Positions 39,491 through 50,093 of a stretch of DNA of 64,000 bases are shown in pieces (position 1 is the first letter of the stretch; every line of letters begins with the position of its first letter). The DNA is from Saccharothrix longispora (GTDB lineage Bacteria > Actinomycetota > Actinomycetes > Mycobacteriales > Pseudonocardiaceae): positions 310,001 to 374,000 of the forward strand of contig NZ_NSDM01000006.1 in the NCBI RefSeq assembly GCF_030852425.1, given 5' to 3'. The position numbers were made by a program, and so were the translations under genes. Under the pieces are notes generated by a model, which saw only the letters and a program-made list of their open reading frames with translations, was not told where the DNA came from and made no database searches.

Positions 39491-39608
39491 ACCGTCGAGG
39501 GCGTCGGAGTCCGCATCGCACGACGACTCCTGGCCCTGACCGCCGCCACCCGGCACAACCGCGCCGCCGGTCAACCCGTCACCCGGTCCCCTGACCGCCT
39601 ACGACCAC
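39491..39608 (+). pseudogene. Remnant of an insertion-sequence transposase C-terminus
   Basis: The frame gives RIARRLLALTAATRHN then GQPVTRS; after a one-base insertion near 39588 it continues LTAYDH, the usual end of IS982/IS5-like actinobacterial transposases (LALTAAIWHN...RSL.AYDH). The stop codon is altered and everything upstream is gone. No terminal inverted repeats were identified. Confidence 0.6.
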
Positions 39609-39675
39609 CGACCGACTTGCGCGTTACCCGTCCGGGTCCGGACACCGACGACCCCAGCGGGACACGGCAGTCGTG

Positions 39676-39691
39676 ACTGGTCTGGACCCTT
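39676..39691. promoter_or_regulatory. DasR-like operator (dre), distal copy
   Basis: ACTGGTCTGGACCCTT matches the DasR consensus ACTGGTCTAGACCACT at most positions (imperfect right half). DasR is the GlcNAc-responsive GntR repressor of chitin genes in actinomycetes. It lies about 150 bases before the chitin-active LPMO start. Confidence 0.65.
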
Positions 39692-39721
39692 CAGCTGTTG
39701 TCACGACTCAATCACACAGAG

Positions 39722-39737
39722 TATGGTCTAGACCTGC
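39722..39737. promoter_or_regulatory. DasR-like operator (dre), proximal copy
   Basis: TATGGTCTAGACCTGC contains the perfect core GGTCTAGACC. It is 46 bases downstream of the first copy and about 100 bases upstream of the LPMO start, the usual arrangement of DasR sites at chitinase promoters. Confidence 0.75.
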
Positions 39738-39835
39738 CGCCGCGTTTGGGTGAACGTCGTCTCCAGCCACCCAGCGCACCTCGGGTCGGCGTTCGCCCAA
39801 GCGTCTTCGCCCATCCGACAAGAGGAGTTCCACAC

Positions 39836-40351
39836 ATGTCACTCCGTCGAAGGATCGCCGCCGTGGCGGCGGGCGTGCTGGCCGCACCGCTCGTGACCGT
39901 CGTGCTGCCGAGCGCGCCCGCGTTCGCGCACGGCTACATCTCGTCCCCCGCCAGCCGCCAGGCCCAGTGCGCCCGCAACCTCGTCCCGTGCGGCGACATC
40001 AAGTGGGAGCCGCAGAGCGTGGAGGGCCCCAAGGGCCTGCGCAGCTGCAACGGCGGCGTCGCCCGGTTCGCCGAGCTGAACGACAACAACAAGGGCTGGC
40101 GGGTCGCCTCGACCGGCCGGACGGTCACGTTCAACTGGACCTTCACCGCCCGGCACGCCACGGCCAACTACGAGTACTACGTGAACGGCCAGCGGGTGGG
40201 CAACTTCAGCGGCAACAACCAGCAGCCGCCGGCCACCGTGTCGCACACGGTGACCCTGCCCTCCTCCGGTCGCCAGACGGTGCTCGCCATCTGGAACATC
40301 AGCGACACCGCGAACGCGTTCTACTCCTGCGTCGACGTGAACGCGGGCTGA
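39836..40351 (+). CDS. Secreted lytic polysaccharide monooxygenase, AA10 (chitin type)
   Basis: A 171-residue copper enzyme that oxidatively cleaves chitin (or cellulose). The signal peptide ends AFA at residue 31, exposing His32 (HGYISSP) as the mature N-terminus and first copper ligand; the second histidine is His107 (ARHATANYEYY), with the axial Phe region ANAFYSCVD near 162. No carbohydrate-binding module. ATG 39836 after AGAGGAG. The DasR-like sites upstream fit a chitin role. A terminator follows. Confidence 0.93.
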   Translation: MSLRRRIAAVAAGVLAAPLVTVVLPSAPAFAHGYISSPASRQAQCARNLVPCGDIKWEPQSVEGPKGLRSCNGGVARFAELNDNNKGWRVASTGRTVTFNWTFTARHATANYEYYVNGQRVGNFSGNNQQPPATVSHTVTLPSSGRQTVLAIWNISDTANAFYSCVDVNAG

Positions 40352-40357
40352 TCCCGG

Positions 40358-40391
40358 GTCGGGGCGTGCCGTTTCGGCGGCACGCCCCGAC
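40358..40391 (+). terminator. Terminator of the LPMO gene
   Basis: A perfect 14-bp inverted repeat (GTCGGGGCGTGCCG, 6-base loop TTTCGG, CGGCACGCCCCGAC) starts 6 bases after the LPMO stop codon. Confidence 0.85.
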
Positions 40392-40502
40392 TCCCGCGCA
40401 CAATGGAATTCCGGCCCAACCGGAATCGCACTCCCGTATCCCACCAACGAATTCCCTCACGACGAACGACCGGAACCGGTCTTCGACCACGGAGGGGCAC
40501 AG

Positions 40503-41352
40503 GTGGTATGGGCACCACGTGGCGCGGAATCGGTCCCGGCGGACCGCGATGAGGAACACGTCCCGTTGATGCCGCTGGTCGAGGCCTTGCGGCGGATACC
40601 GGCGGTGGCCGACCACAGCGGTCGCGCACTGGTCGTGCGGATGCCGGCCGAGGAACTGCGCGGACACCTGCCGGTCGAGGACCACGAGTACCCGGTGGGC
40701 CACCTGTTCAGCATCGCCGGGGTGTGCAGCAGAAGACCGGAAAGGCTGACCGCACTGTTACGGGTCGTCGAATCCGTGGAACGGGGTTCGCGCCCCACGG
40801 CCGCCCGGCGCGACCTCGTGCGCGGCATGACGACGCTGGAGCTGTGGTCCCCGGAAACGCGCGCCGAGCTGTTCGCGCTCCTGTCGGGCGTCGTGGTCCC
40901 CGACATCGAGCACGTCCACCTCGTGGTGGGCGGCTCCCCCGCGGCGCGCGTGCGTACCGAACTGGCCGTGCGGCTGCACCGGCGGGCGGACCGGCAGGCG
41001 GCGGCGCCGGGCTGTCGGCCGAGCTGCACGAGGCGCACCGGGAGATCCGGTCGGGCGCCGCGCCCACCGCGCACCGGTCGATCGCCTGCGCGGTGTTCCA
41101 GCTCAGGCGCGAGGGGTTGGCGGGTGACGCGTACCGGTTGTGGCACTGGCGCCGGCTCGACCAGTCGAGCGGTTGGCACCCGGTGCGCGGCGCGGACGTC
41201 GTCGGCGACCTGGACGCGGTGAAGCGGCACGTGGCCGAACGGGTCGAGGACTTCGGGGTCGACCGGGGCAGCTCCACACCCGACGTGCACGTCCGGTCGT
41301 GCTGCCCGCCGAGATCCTCGACGTCGCCCCAGTGGCCCTGGGAGACCGACGC
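40503..41352 (+). pseudogene. Degenerate paralogue of the EAD2-VMAP gene
   Basis: It starts GTG at 40503 after GGAGGGG and reads PLMPLVEALRRIPAVADHSG, GHLFSIAGVC, VVVPDIEHV, closely following the intact gene at 28678. It lacks about 37 codons before VRTELA, then needs frameshifts near 41005, 41298 and 41328 to continue through LHEAHREIR, YRLWHWRRLDQSSGWHPV, LPAEILDVA and QWPWETD. Homology stops near 41352; the last third is missing. MoxR and the fusion gene are absent after it. Confidence 0.85.
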
Positions 41353-41381
41353 GGCGCCCCGCGCCACACCGGCGATGGTCC

Positions 41382-41511
41382 GCCCGATCGCCTCGACCAG
41401 CGCGGGTGTTCGCGACACGCCGAGTTCGGCGAGGGGGACACCGGTCAAGTCGAGCAGCGCCGACGTGGGACCGGGGACTCGCCGTCGACTTCGCCTGCCT
41501 CCCGCGCTCAC
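41382..41511 (-). pseudogene. Truncated second precursor-peptide gene
   Basis: From a GTG at 41511 the leftward frame gives TSALLDLTGVPLAELG then TPALVEAIGRTI, matching the leader of the peptide gene at 37254. After GRTI (about 41382) the frame runs on into antisense of the degenerate VMAP gene, so the original C-terminus is lost. No HExxH gene follows. Confidence 0.7.
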
Positions 41512-41643
41512 GACGCCCGTCCGCGATCACCCCGGCAGCGCCTCCGTGAGGGCGACCGGTCGACTTCAACAGGAACCACGCGGGCGACCGCTCAGTGAAC
41601 ACAGGTGCGGTGTGACGCGGCTCCGGTCGGAGCGCAAATCACG

Positions 41644-41673
41644 TTGCACGGTCCCGCGGACCTCGCATAGGTT
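41644..41673 (+). promoter_or_regulatory. Sigma-70-like promoter of a tiny transcription unit
   Basis: TTGCAC (41644-41649), 18 bases, TAGGTT (41668-41673). It is followed by a very strong ribosome site and a 13-codon ORF, with a terminator-like hairpin 90 bases further on. Confidence 0.5.
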
Positions 41674-41704
41674 CGTGGTACACGAGGAAGGAGGTGGTCC
41701 GAAG

Positions 41705-41746
41705 TTGTATAGCTGCAGGACTCGACGTGAGGTGGCTGTCCGCTAG
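41705..41746 (+). CDS. Possible 13-residue peptide (or the body of a small RNA)
   Basis: TTG at 41705, about 10 bases after AAGGAGGTGG, opens a frame encoding (M)YSCRTRREVAVR followed by TAG. It is too short to judge by codon use. The next rightward gene begins 1.36 kb away, and the neighbours are leftward, so it is not an ordinary leader for them. The alternative is a non-coding RNA spanning 41680-41795. Confidence 0.35.
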   Translation: MYSCRTRREVAVR

Positions 41747-41762
41747 GACCGGCCTTTCCCAA

Positions 41763-41792
41763 GGTGGTCTGGGCGAATCCCAGGCAGCCACC
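41763..41792 (+). terminator. Terminator-like hairpin of the tiny unit
   Basis: GGTGG-T-CTGGG-CGAAT-CCCAG-GCAG-CCACC: two stacked 5-bp stems with a 5-base loop and asymmetric internal loop. It may be an intrinsic terminator or the 3' domain of a small structured RNA. Confidence 0.5.
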
Positions 41793-41920
41793 CGGCCCCC
41801 GTGACCCCGAGCCCAGTCCAGCTCGGCCCGCACCCCGGTGCGGGAAGCGGTCAGGGGGCCGTTTCACGTTCCGCGGTCGTCACGGAACGCGGAACGCACG
41901 AGCGAACACACGAACGAGTG

Positions 41921-42550
41921 TCACGTAGACGCGTACAGGTGGTCGTGCACGACGCGGAGGTCGGCCACGAAACCCCGGTACGCCTCGTCGCGGTCGGGTG
42001 CCCGCAGGATCGCGGACGGGTGGACGGTCGCGATGACCGCCTGCTCGCCGACGTGCTGGAGCCGCCCGCGCTGCTCGGTGACCTTGGACGACGTCCCCAG
42101 GACCGCCTTCGCGGCCGTCGCGCCCAGGCAGACGACCAGGTCCGGCTCCACCTGCGCCAGTTCGGCCTCCAGCCACGGCAGGCAGGCGACGACCTCGCCC
42201 CTCGCGGGTGACTTGTGGATGCGGCGCTTGCCGCGCTCCTCGAACTTGAAGTGCTTGACCGCGTTGGTCAGGTACACGCCCGCGCGGTCCAGGCCGGTCT
42301 CGGCCAGCGCCTTGTCGAGCAGGCGGCCCGCCGGGCCCACGAACGGCTCGCCCTCGCGGTCCTCGACGTCGCCGGGCTGCTCGCCCACCAGCACCAGCCG
42401 CGCGTCGGGCGGTCCGGCGCCGAACACCGTCTGCGTCGCGGGGGCGTGGAGGTGGCAGCCCTCGCAGGAGGCGGCCGCGCGGCGCAGCGCCGCCAGGTCC
42501 GCGCCCTCCGGCACGAACGAGGCGGCGCTGCCGGCCTTCTTGCCCGTCAT
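41921..42550 (-). CDS. udgX: Uracil-DNA glycosylase, UdgX type
   Basis: A 209-residue family-4-like glycosylase. Motif A GEQPGD is at 56-61, the UdgX-specific loop KRRIHKSP at 108-115 with His112, the residue that forms a covalent bond with the abasic site in UdgX, and motif B HPSAILR. Cysteines C29, C32 and two later ones (VVACLPW, VVCLGAT) are placed for a 4Fe-4S cluster. ATG at 42550, 3 bases after the CsbD gene's stop, so an operon. Role: recognition and binding of uracil in DNA. Confidence 0.92.
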   Translation of the reverse strand: MTGKKAGSAASFVPEGADLAALRRAAASCEGCHLHAPATQTVFGAGPPDARLVLVGEQPGDVEDREGEPFVGPAGRLLDKALAETGLDRAGVYLTNAVKHFKFEERGKRRIHKSPARGEVVACLPWLEAELAQVEPDLVVCLGATAAKAVLGTSSKVTEQRGRLQHVGEQAVIATVHPSAILRAPDRDEAYRGFVADLRVVHDHLYAST

Positions 42551-42553
42551 GGC

Positions 42554-42736
42554 CTACTTGTCACCGGCGCGGAAGGCGTCCTTGACCTTCTCGGCCGCCT
42601 GCTTGAGGGAGCCCTTGGCCTGCTCGGCGCGGCCCTCGGCCTGCCACTGCTCGTTGTCGGTGGCGTCACCGACCGCCGCCTTGGCCTTGCCCTTGAGCTC
42701 CTCGGCCTTGTTGTCGAACTTCTCGCCGGCGCCCAT
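42554..42736 (-). CDS. CsbD-family stress protein
   Basis: A 60-residue charged helical protein: AEELKGKAKAAVGDATDN then QWQAEGRAEQAKGSLKQAAE, the CsbD signature. CsbD genes are typically general-stress regulated. Co-transcribed with udgX. ATG 42736 follows AAGGGA. Confidence 0.9.
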   Translation of the reverse strand: MGAGEKFDNKAEELKGKAKAAVGDATDNEQWQAEGRAEQAKGSLKQAAEKVKDAFRAGDK

Positions 42737-43105
42737 GCCGCATCCCTTCGCTCGACTCCCCTGCTGCGCCGGGGATACCCGCCACCCCGGCGGGGAAACC
42801 CCGGGCGCGCTGGCCACACCACCGGGGGCCGGGACGTAACCACAGGTCAGGGCCTTGCCGTACGGCGCACGCGGGGGCTCGACCGCGACGGAGAGGGCAG
42901 TCCAGTTGCACCCGGCCGGCCCCCCTCTACTACGGTGATCGTCTACGCGGTTGAAAAGCCAGCCGCAAGCCACCCCCGGGGGCCCGCGAGGGCACGAGGG
43001 TCAGCGAGAGCTGTGGGCTTGCCGGTGCTGGCACCCGCGTGTCCGCAGTTCTCGCACCGCTGGCCTGGCTACCGGTTTGCCGACGTGCGAGAGAGGAGCC
43101 CGACC
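42737..43105. other. Divergent intergenic region
   Basis: 369 bases between the divergent CsbD and ANTAR genes with no supported gene. Promoters of both must lie here, but I saw no convincing boxes. The region near 42930-42960 (GGTGATCGTCTACGCGGTTG) is the least GC-rich part. Confidence 0.5.
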
Positions 43106-43597
43106 GTGGTCGGGGACAACGGCCGAGACGATTCGCTGACCGCGCGGATCGCCAGCCTCGAGGCCGAGGTGGTGGGGCTGCGCAAGGCCGTGCAGACGCG
43201 CACGGTCATCGGTCAGGCCACCGGCCTGATCTCCGCCGTCCAGGGGTGCACGCCCCAGGAGGGCTTCCAGCTGCTCGTGCGCATGTCGCAGCACCACAAC
43301 GTGAAACTGCACACGATCGCCCTGAAGCTGCTCGACCTGTCCGTCGAGCTCGGGCCGCGCCAGGCCGTGCGCGCGGTGCACCACTCGGGCGAGCCCAACG
43401 GCCGGGTCGCCGCGTCCGAGTGGCCGGGCGTGGACGTGGTGCACGCGGCGCGGCAGCTCGTCGCCGCGTACGACGCCGCGCGACAGTCCGGCGACGAACG
43501 GCCCGAGGTGCGAAGACAGCTGGCCGACCAGGTCACGCTGGCCGGCCAGCTGCTCGCGGAGAAGCTCACCGAGGTCGGCTGGCTGCCCGAGGCGTGA
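43106..43597 (+). CDS. ANTAR-domain RNA-binding regulator
   Basis: A 163-residue protein: a short coiled-coil (LTARIASLEAEVVGLRKAV) then an ANTAR domain (about 25-80: TRTVIGQATGLISAVQGCTPQEGFQLLVRMSQ), which binds paired hexaloop stem-loops in nascent RNA to prevent termination. A further C-terminal part of about 80 residues is of unknown function. GTG 43106 after GAGAGGAG. The last 32 bases overlap the 3' end of treZ on the other strand. Confidence 0.87.
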   Translation: MVGDNGRDDSLTARIASLEAEVVGLRKAVQTRTVIGQATGLISAVQGCTPQEGFQLLVRMSQHHNVKLHTIALKLLDLSVELGPRQAVRAVHHSGEPNGRVAASEWPGVDVVHAARQLVAAYDAARQSGDERPEVRRQLADQVTLAGQLLAEKLTEVGWLPEA

Positions 43598-45299
43598 CGA
43601 CGGCGAAGGAGTCGGCGGGCAGGCGCACGGCCCGCCCGACCAGCTCCACCCCGTCGGAGGCCAGCAGCAGCTCCCCCGGTTCGACGTCGAGGTCGACCAC
43701 GGCCTCCTGCCCCGGGTTGGCCACGACCCGCAGGTCGCCCCGGTGCAGGACCAGCGCCGAGCCCTCCTCGCGCACCTCGAACCGGTCGAGCCCCGGGTCG
43801 GCCAGCTCGGGCCGCGACCGCCGCAGGCGGATCAGCTCCCGGTACACGCGGTGCAGCTCCCGGTGGCCGGCCTCGGCCAGCTCGTCCCACTCCAGGGTGG
43901 ACCGGCGCACGGTCTCCGGGTCCATCGGGTCGGGCACCTCGGACTCGCCCCACCCGTGCCGGCCGAACTCGCGCCGCCGCCCGGTGCGCACCGCCTCGGC
44001 CAGCTCCGGGTCGGGGAACGAGGCGAAGAACTGCCACGGCGTGCTCGCCGCCCACTCCTCGCCCATGAAGATCATCGGCGTGTACGGCGAGCACAGCACG
44101 ATCGCCGCGCCCACCGCGAGCCGCTGCCACGGCACGGTCGCCGACAGCCGGTCGCCGGTGGCCCGGTTGCCGACCTGGTCGTGGTTCTGGAGGTAGGCCA
44201 GGAACCGGTAGCCGGGCAGCCGGGGGTCGACCGGGCGGCCGTGCCGGCGGCCCCGGAACGAGGACCACGTTCCCGCGTGCAGGAACGTCCCGCGCAGCGT
44301 CCGGCCCAGCTGCCCCTCGAAGTCGGGGTAGTAGCCGGCGGTCTCGCCGCTCAGCGCCACGTGCAGCGCGTGGTGCAGGTCGTCGGCCCACTGGGCGTGC
44401 AGCCCGTACCCGCCGGCCTCGCGCGCGGTGACCAGGCGGGGGTCGTTGAGGTCGGACTCGGCGATCAGGGTCAGCGGCCTGGCCAGGCCCGCCGACAGCG
44501 CGTCCACCTCGACGGCCAGCTGTTCGAGCAGGTGCACCGCGCTGCGGTCCACGAGCGCGTGCACGGCGTCCAGCCGCAGCCCGTCGACGTGGAAGTCGCG
44601 CAGCCAGCCCAGCGCGTTGTCGACCACGTACCGGCGCACCTCGTCGGCGCCCTCGCCGTCGAGGTTGAGGCCGGGCCCCCAGTCGTTGCTGCCCGCGAAG
44701 TACGGCCCGAACCGGTCCAGGTAGGCACCGGACGGCCCGAGGTGGTTGTAGACCACGTCGAGCAGCACGGCGAGACCGCGCGCGTGGCAGGCGTCGACGA
44801 ACCGCTTGAACCCGTCGGGCCCGCCGTAGGGTTCGTGCACCGCGCCCCACAGCACGCCGTCGTAGCCCCAGCCGGCGGTGCCGTCGAACGAGTTCACCGG
44901 CATGACCTCGACGTGGGTGACGCCGAGGTCCACGAGGTGGTCGAGCCGCTCGACGGCCGCGTCGAACGTGCCGCCGGGCGTGAACGTGCCGATGTGCAGC
45001 TCGTAGACGATTGCGCCGGGCAGGGCGCGCCCGGTCCACGCCGCGTCGGTCCACGCGAACGCCGAGTGGTCGTAGACGCGGGACGGGCCGTGGACGCCGT
45101 CGGGCTGCCACGCCGAGCGCGGGTCGGGCAGGGCCTCGTCGGAGCCGTCCAGCACGAACGCGTAGTCCGTGCCGCGCGCCTCCCCGCCGGGGACGTCGGC
45201 GTGCCACCACCCTCCCGCGCCGGCGGTCATCTCGTGGTCACGGCCGTCGACGCGGACCTGGACGCGGTCGCGCGACGGCGCCCACACCGAGAAAGTCAC
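43566..45299 (-). CDS. treZ: Malto-oligosyltrehalose trehalohydrolase
   Basis: A 577-residue GH13 enzyme that releases trehalose from maltooligosyl-trehalose. It has an N-terminal CBM48-like beta domain (SVWAPSRDRVQVRVDG), then GH13 regions DVVYNHLG, GLRLDAVHAL (nucleophile Asp), LIAESDLND (acid) and LQNHDQVGN. GTG start overlaps the treY stop as GTGA. The last gene of the treX-treY-treZ operon. Confidence 0.94.
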   Translation of the reverse strand: MTFSVWAPSRDRVQVRVDGRDHEMTAGAGGWWHADVPGGEARGTDYAFVLDGSDEALPDPRSAWQPDGVHGPSRVYDHSAFAWTDAAWTGRALPGAIVYELHIGTFTPGGTFDAAVERLDHLVDLGVTHVEVMPVNSFDGTAGWGYDGVLWGAVHEPYGGPDGFKRFVDACHARGLAVLLDVVYNHLGPSGAYLDRFGPYFAGSNDWGPGLNLDGEGADEVRRYVVDNALGWLRDFHVDGLRLDAVHALVDRSAVHLLEQLAVEVDALSAGLARPLTLIAESDLNDPRLVTAREAGGYGLHAQWADDLHHALHVALSGETAGYYPDFEGQLGRTLRGTFLHAGTWSSFRGRRHGRPVDPRLPGYRFLAYLQNHDQVGNRATGDRLSATVPWQRLAVGAAIVLCSPYTPMIFMGEEWAASTPWQFFASFPDPELAEAVRTGRRREFGRHGWGESEVPDPMDPETVRRSTLEWDELAEAGHRELHRVYRELIRLRRSRPELADPGLDRFEVREEGSALVLHRGDLRVVANPGQEAVVDLDVEPGELLLASDGVELVGRAVRLPADSFAVVTPRAASRPR

Positions 45300-47487
45300 T
45301 GGTCTCCTCGCACGAGCAGGGCCACCGGGTAGCGGTCCAGCAGGTCGGCCAGCGGGGGCGCGCCCGCGAGCCCGGAGCGGGAGGTGAGCACGTCGGTCCA
45401 CTCCCCCGGCGGCAGCGGCAGCACGGTCCCGCCCCAGCCGCCCGCCGCGGCCAGGCCCACGGGCAGCCGGGTGGCGACGGCGACCAGGCCCGTCCTCTCG
45501 AACGCGACCGCGTGCGGCGCGGCCGGTCCGGCGGCGGGCAGCGGCCGGTAGCCGCGGAACAGCTCCGGCCGTTCGCGCCGCAGCCGCAGCGCGTGGCGCA
45601 CGACGTGCAGCTTGGCCGCGCCGGAGTCGTCCACGTCGGGCAGCCAGCCCTCGTCGAGCCGGGCCAGCAACCGCCGCCGCACCTCGTAGTCGACCGGCCG
45701 CCGGTTGTCCGGGTCGACCAGCGACAGGTCCCACAGCTCGGTGCCCTGGTAGACGTCGGGCACGCCCGGTGCGGTGAGCTGCACGAGCTTCTGCCCGAGC
45801 GCGTTGGACCAGCCCGCCTCCACGACGCGGTCGACGAACGAGGCGACCTCGGCGGCCACCGGCCCGTCCAGCACCTCGTCGGGCCACGCCGCGACGGCCG
45901 CCTCGAACTCCTCGTCGTGGTCGGTCCAGGTGGTGCGGACCTTGGCCTCCTTGGCGGCCTTGTCCAGGTAGGCGCGCATCCGGTCGGCGGTGATGGGCCA
46001 CGCGCCGACCAGGGACTGCCAGGCCAGCGCGTTCAGCGACGGCTCGTCGATCGGGTGCGCGGCGGTCCACCGGCGCACGTGCTCGGCGAACTCGTCGGGG
46101 ATCTCGGAGAGCACCGCGAGCCGGGCCCGCACATCCTCGGACCGCTTGGTGTCGTGCGTCGACAGCGCGGTCATGGCGTGCGGGTGGGCGGCCTCGCGGG
46201 CCGCGGCCCGCCGGTGGAACTCCTCGACGGGCACGCCGAACCGGTCGGGGGCGCCGCCGACCTCGTTGAGCGCCACGAACCGGGTGAACCGGTAGAACGC
46301 GGTGTCCTCGGTGCCCTTGGCGACGACCATGCCGGACGTCTGCTGGATGCGGGTGGACAGCTCGCCGCCCGGGTCGGCGCGGACCTGCTCGTCCAGCGCG
46401 CGGGCCGCGGGCGACGTGGCCGAGGCGACCGCCGCCTGCCACGCGTCGAGCCCTTCGGGCAGGTAGGAGCGGTAGACGGGGAAGCCGGCCATGACCTCGG
46501 CGACGGCGCGCTCGGCGGCGTCGCGGTCGGGGTGGTCGACCAGCGCCGCGATGCGCCGCACCTCGGCGCGCAGGATCGTGCGGGTCACCAGGTCCCGGCA
46601 CTCCCGCTCGACGGCGTGGAAGTCCGTCGGCACGCCCAGCTCCTCGGCCAGGGCGGTGAACCCGGCCTCGCCGGCCGGGTCGACGAACAGCCCGCACACC
46701 TCGCGCAGCGCGTCGTAGCCCGTCGTGCCCTCCGCGGGCCAGCCGACGGGCAGCGGCTCGTCGGCGCCGAGGATCTTCTCCACGACCACCCACGCGCCGG
46801 AGCGCTCCTTGAGCCGCCGCACGTACCCGCCGGGGTCGGCCAGGCCGTCGGGGTGGTCGACGCGCAGGCCGGTGACCTCGCCCGCCGCCACCCAGCGCAG
46901 CACCTCGTCGTGGGTGGCGTCGAACACCTCGGGGTCCTCGACGCGGACCGCGGCGAGCGTGGTGATGTCGAAGAACCTGCGGTAGTTCAGCTCGGTGTTG
47001 CCGCGCCGCCAGAACACCAGGTCGTAGTGCTCGTGGTGCTCCTCGGAGGCCTCGTCGCCGGCGAACGGCAGCTTCAGCGGCCCGGAGTCCCAGTCGACGT
47101 CGAAGTACTTCGCGTACCGCGACGACCGCCCGTGCTGGAGGACGTCCCACCACCACGGGTTGACCTGCCCGTTCTCCACGGCCATGTGGTTGGGCACGAC
47201 GTCCACCACGAACCCGAGGCCGGCCCGCTTGACGGCCTTGCTCAGCGCGACCCGCCCGGCCTCGCCGCCGAAGTCCTCGCGGGCCTTCGTCGGGTCGGTC
47301 ACGTCGTAGCCGTGCGTGGAGCCGGGCACGGCCTCCAGCAGCGGTGACGCGTACAGCGCGCCCGCGCCCAGCGCGTCGAGGTAGTCGACGACCGCCTCCG
47401 CGTCGGCGAAGGTGAAGTCGGGCGTGAACTGGAGGCGGTACGTGGAGGCCGGTGCCCCGGGACCGGGCGGCGTCATCCCCTGCCCGC

Positions 47488-47491
<4 letters not shown>
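45296..47491 (-). CDS. treY: Malto-oligosyltrehalose synthase
   Basis: A 731-residue GH13 enzyme that isomerises the reducing-end glucose of maltodextrins to a trehalose linkage. Typical segments: [62 protein letters not shown] (nucleophile), VVVEKILG (acid) and [14 protein letters not shown]. The ATG at 47491 overlaps the treX stop as ATGA; an internal ATG at 47476 with GGGG before it is an alternative. Confidence 0.94.
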
Positions 47492-49611
<2,120 letters not shown>

Positions 49612-49662
49612 AGGGTTTTTCCTCCGGACGAGCTGAGACTTACCGACCCCTACCGTTTTCGG

Positions 49663-50007
49663 TCACGGTCGGGCGGCGTGGGACCTGGTGAGCTGCCCGC
49701 GTGCCGCGACCAGCAGCAGGCGGGCTTCCTGGAGCTCCAGGTAGCGCAGGTGCTCGGCGGCCGCCTCGGCGCAGGCCACCGCCTGGCGGAGGGCCGCGTC
49801 GGCGCCGGCGTCGGTGCGGCGCAGGGCGTCCCGCAGGGACTCCTCCGCGTGGTGGGCGCCCGACCGGGCATCCGCGGGGTCGGACGGCCGCACCGCCGCG
49901 AGGACCCTCTCGACGGCGACTTCGAGCGCGTCGCCGGGGGCCGACGGGATCATCTGCTCGGGCAACTCGGGCAACAGCCCGGTGCGGGACACCAGCTCGG
50001 TGTTCAC
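49663..50007 (-). CDS. Small helical protein of unknown function
   Basis: A 114-residue Ala/Leu/Arg-rich helical protein starting VNTELVSRTGLLPELPEQ. The GTG at 50007 has GGAGGTGG upstream. The later part (LRDALRRTDAGADAALRQAV...LRYLELQEARLLLVAARGQL) should form long amphipathic helices. It lies between treX and malQ in the same orientation, so it may belong to the glucan operon, but no function can be given. Confidence 0.6.
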   Translation of the reverse strand: MNTELVSRTGLLPELPEQMIPSAPGDALEVAVERVLAAVRPSDPADARSGAHHAEESLRDALRRTDAGADAALRQAVACAEAAAEHLRYLELQEARLLLVAARGQLTRSHAARP

Positions 50008-50093
50008 GGGTGAACGCCACCTCCAACCATGACGGGTGACTGCCAGACCATACTCCGCAGGTGGGCGACCCGCGGTGACGCGCTCGTCGCGGA

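Noticed and set aside
41140-41598. Rightward reading frame across the collapsed cassette
   Set aside because: Only a short piece (LPAEILDVA) is homologous to VMAP; the rest is antisense to the peptide leader, so it is one frame of a pseudogene.
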